From Flavobacteriaceae bacterium UBA3339 (lineage in GTDB: Bacteria > Bacteroidota > Bacteroidia > Flavobacteriales > Flavobacteriaceae): DNA of 64,000 bases. A model generated the notes under the pieces. That model saw only the letters and a list, made by a program, of their open reading frames with translations. It did no database searches and was not told the origin of the DNA. Positions within the stretch are counted from its first letter, which is position 1, and each line of letters opens with the position of its first letter. The position numbers and the translations under genes were made by a program. Shown here piece after piece: positions 62,426-64,000 of the stretch. The stretch is taken from contig DERN01000011.1 of the NCBI GenBank assembly GCA_002360925.1, positions 370,235 to 434,234 of the forward strand. The letters are read 5' to 3'.

Positions 62426-63091
62426 ATGAAAAAAGAAATCTGTGTTTTATCGACAAAAAAACTGCAAACAAATCAAATGCACTTTTTATTAAATGCAGGT
62501 TTTTCGGTAATCGAAGCCGATTTTATTAAAATTACTTCGTTGCCTTTTCAATTAAAAATGCAGCCTTCGTTACTGCTTTTTACTTCGCAAAATGGTGTAA
62601 AAAGTGTATTAGAAAATAAAGATGTTGCGTTTTTAAAACAATTTCCTTCGATTTGCGTAGGAAGCAAAACAAGAAAATTATTAGAAGACAATGGTTTTCA
62701 AGTTTTACAGAACACCGAATATGCCGAAGAATTAGCACCGATTATTCAAAAAGAATACAATTTGCAACATATTGCATTTTTTGCAGGAAACATTCGCAGT
62801 AACGTTTTACCAACTGCAATGCAAGAAGCTAATATTACTTTTGATGAATATATTGTGTACGAAAACCAAGCCGATCCAATCGAAATAAAATCCGAAACAG
62901 ACGTTTTGTTATTCTTTAGCCCATCGGGAATTCAAAGTTATTTACAAAAAAATACCATTACAAATCAGGTTTGTTTTTGTATTGGCACCACAACTGCCGA
63001 TGCTTTAAACGGAATTACAGAAAATTGTGTCATTGCGAACCAACAAACCGTAGAGAATGTAATTATTCAATGTATTAATTATTATAAATAG
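62426..63091 (+). CDS. hemD: uroporphyrinogen-III synthase (second copy)
   Basis: 221 residues, shorter than the copy at 21287. Fold markers are LLLFTSQNGVKSVLENK in the first lobe and VLLFFSPSGIQSYLQKN followed by CFCIGTTTADALNG in the second. It lies between hemC and hemE on the same strand, the natural place for the heme-pathway HemD. REP-like elements occupy both flanking gaps, so the operon has been loosened rather than broken. The two HemD proteins are only distantly similar. Confidence 0.88.
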   Translation: MKKEICVLSTKKLQTNQMHFLLNAGFSVIEADFIKITSLPFQLKMQPSLLLFTSQNGVKSVLENKDVAFLKQFPSICVGSKTRKLLEDNGFQVLQNTEYAEELAPIIQKEYNLQHIAFFAGNIRSNVLPTAMQEANITFDEYIVYENQADPIEIKSETDVLLFFSPSGIQSYLQKNTITNQVCFCIGTTTADALNGITENCVIANQQTVENVIIQCINYYK

Positions 63092-63113
63092 AGTTTTGAG
63101 TAACAAACAATAT

Positions 63114-63211
63114 TGTCATTCTGAACGGAATGAGATAAAGTGAAGACCCGAGCTTGCGAATTAGCGAAGCAATCTCTATACAAAAAAAAATCCTCGTTCC
63201 TCGGAATGACA
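63114..63211. repeat. REP-like element with internal insertion
   Basis: Starts TGTCATTCTGAACGGAATGAG and ends CTCGGAATGACA like the 57-bp units, but has about 41 extra bases in the middle. It lies between the second hemD and hemE. Confidence 0.7.
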
Positions 63212-63266
63212 AAGAAAAAACAATAACATTCACAGCTGATTGCTGATGACTGAAAACTTTTAAAAT

Positions 63267-64000
63267 ATGTTAAAAAACGATTTATTTCTTAGAGCTTTAA
63301 AAGGAGAATCTGTTGAAAGACCTCCGGTTTGGATGATGCGTCAAGCAGGACGTTATTTACCTGAATTCCGTGCACTGCGTGACAAATATGATTTTTTCAC
63401 ACGTTGTAAAACGCCGGAATTGGCTTCAGAAATTACCGTTCAACCTATTCGCATCGTAAAGCCGGATGCAGCGATTTTATTTTCGGATATTTTAGTTGTT
63501 CCGCAAGCAATGGGAATCGATGTGGAATTAAAAGACAATATCGGACCTATTATTTTAAACCCGATTCGTTCAATGCAGGATGTAGAACAAGTTCGCATTC
63601 CGGATATCAACGAAAGCTTAGGTTATGTAATGGACGCGATTGACATGACAAAAGATATGTTGAACAACGAAGTGCCTTTAATTGGTTTCGCAGGTTCGCC
63701 TTGGACTATTTTTTGTTACGCAGTTGAAGGAAAAGGATCAAAATCGTACGATAAAGCAAAAGCATTTTGTTTTTCAGAACCAGTTGCGGCTCACACATTA
63801 TTGCAAAAAATTACCGATACAACGATTCTTTACTTAAAAGAAAAAATAAAACACGGAGTAAACGCAATCCAGATTTTCGATTCTTGGGGCGGAATGTTAT
63901 CTCCAACTGATTATCAGGAATTTTCTTGGAAATACATCAACCAAATCGTTGAAGCGTTGGCAGATGAGATTCCGGTTATTGTATTCGGAAAAGGATGTTG
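63267..64000 (+). CDS. hemE: uroporphyrinogen decarboxylase, 3' end beyond window
   Basis: An open frame from the ATG at 63267 through the window edge (244 full codons visible of about 340 expected). The start [20 protein letters not shown] and the substrate-binding [16 protein letters not shown] are unmistakable, with [14 protein letters not shown] (catalytic Asp) and [19 protein letters not shown] following. It decarboxylates uroporphyrinogen III to coproporphyrinogen III. It is the last visible member of the hemA-hemC-hemD-hemE run. Confidence 0.96.
   Translation, partial: MLKNDLFLRALKGESVERPPVWMMRQAGRYLPEFRALRDKYDFFTRCKTPELASEITVQPIRIVKPDAAILFSDILVVPQAMGIDVELKDNIGPIILNPIRSMQDVEQVRIPDINESLGYVMDAIDMTKDMLNNEVPLIGFAGSPWTIFCYAVEGKGSKSYDKAKAFCFSEPVAAHTLLQKITDTTILYLKEKIKHGVNAIQIFDSWGGMLSPTDYQEFSWKYINQIVEALADEIPVIVFGKGC

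Overview
The window looks like chromosome of a member of the Flavobacteriaceae (Bacteroidota), most likely Flavobacterium or a close relative. It is AT-rich. Promoters follow the Bacteroidota pattern (-33 TTTG or TTG, -7 TAnnTTTG). Shine-Dalgarno sequences are weak. Lineage markers include type IX secretion (T9SS) sorting domains, a TonB-dependent receptor, DUF4252/4271/4296/4476/6252-type proteins, a DnaE with a fused proofreading exonuclease, an extended bS16 and a HemJ-type protoporphyrinogen oxidase. No phage, integrase, intact insertion sequence, CRISPR array or rRNA is visible.

Layout. 0-9 kb: 5' end of a tRNA, trxA, dnaE, a small lipoprotein, rpsP-rimM, and a PhoR/PhoB-like two-component pair. 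9-14.6 kb: a TonB-dependent receptor, a beta-helix lipoprotein and two T9SS proteins; the first two share 11-bp-phased half-sites placed identically before their -7 boxes, suggesting one response-regulator regulon, possibly phosphate. 14.6-24.7 kb: LuxE-like acyltransferase, an orphan gene, tyrS, a glycosyltransferase-dihydroorotase-DUF4296 operon, DUF4271, a first hemD, DUF4476 and an iron-sulfur fumarase. 24.7-26.8 kb: an ECF sigma factor operon with a membrane anti-sigma candidate and two DUF4252 proteins behind an ECF-type promoter. 26.9-50.7 kb: mostly housekeeping genes (serine hydrolase, exonuclease, two OsmC proteins, ABC ATPase, TlpA-like protein, saccharopine dehydrogenase, pckA, yceI, lepA, pirin, dusB, mscS, two peptidases, MFS, DedA, mtgA, enoyl-CoA hydratase). 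50.7-64 kb: a heme region (hemJ, hemH, then AraC regulator, hemA, hemC, second hemD, hemE) split by an accessory stretch (54.0-58.7 kb) and seeded with REP-like palindromes.

The most notable item is between 28.83 and 29.08 kb: a 25-codon, cysteine-rich leader ORF (SCRGCC near its end), followed by an intrinsic terminator whose 5' arm can pair instead with the Cys-Arg-Gly codons of the leader. This has the form of a translation-coupled attenuator controlling an OsmC-family gene. Other notable items are a TTTAGA-N5-TCTAAA operator shared by the [4Fe-4S] fumarase and the hemA/AraC region (candidate iron control), a duplicated promoter bracketing two paralogous secreted proteins, and two HemD paralogues. 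All assignments come from reading the sequence and family knowledge; no database search was run.
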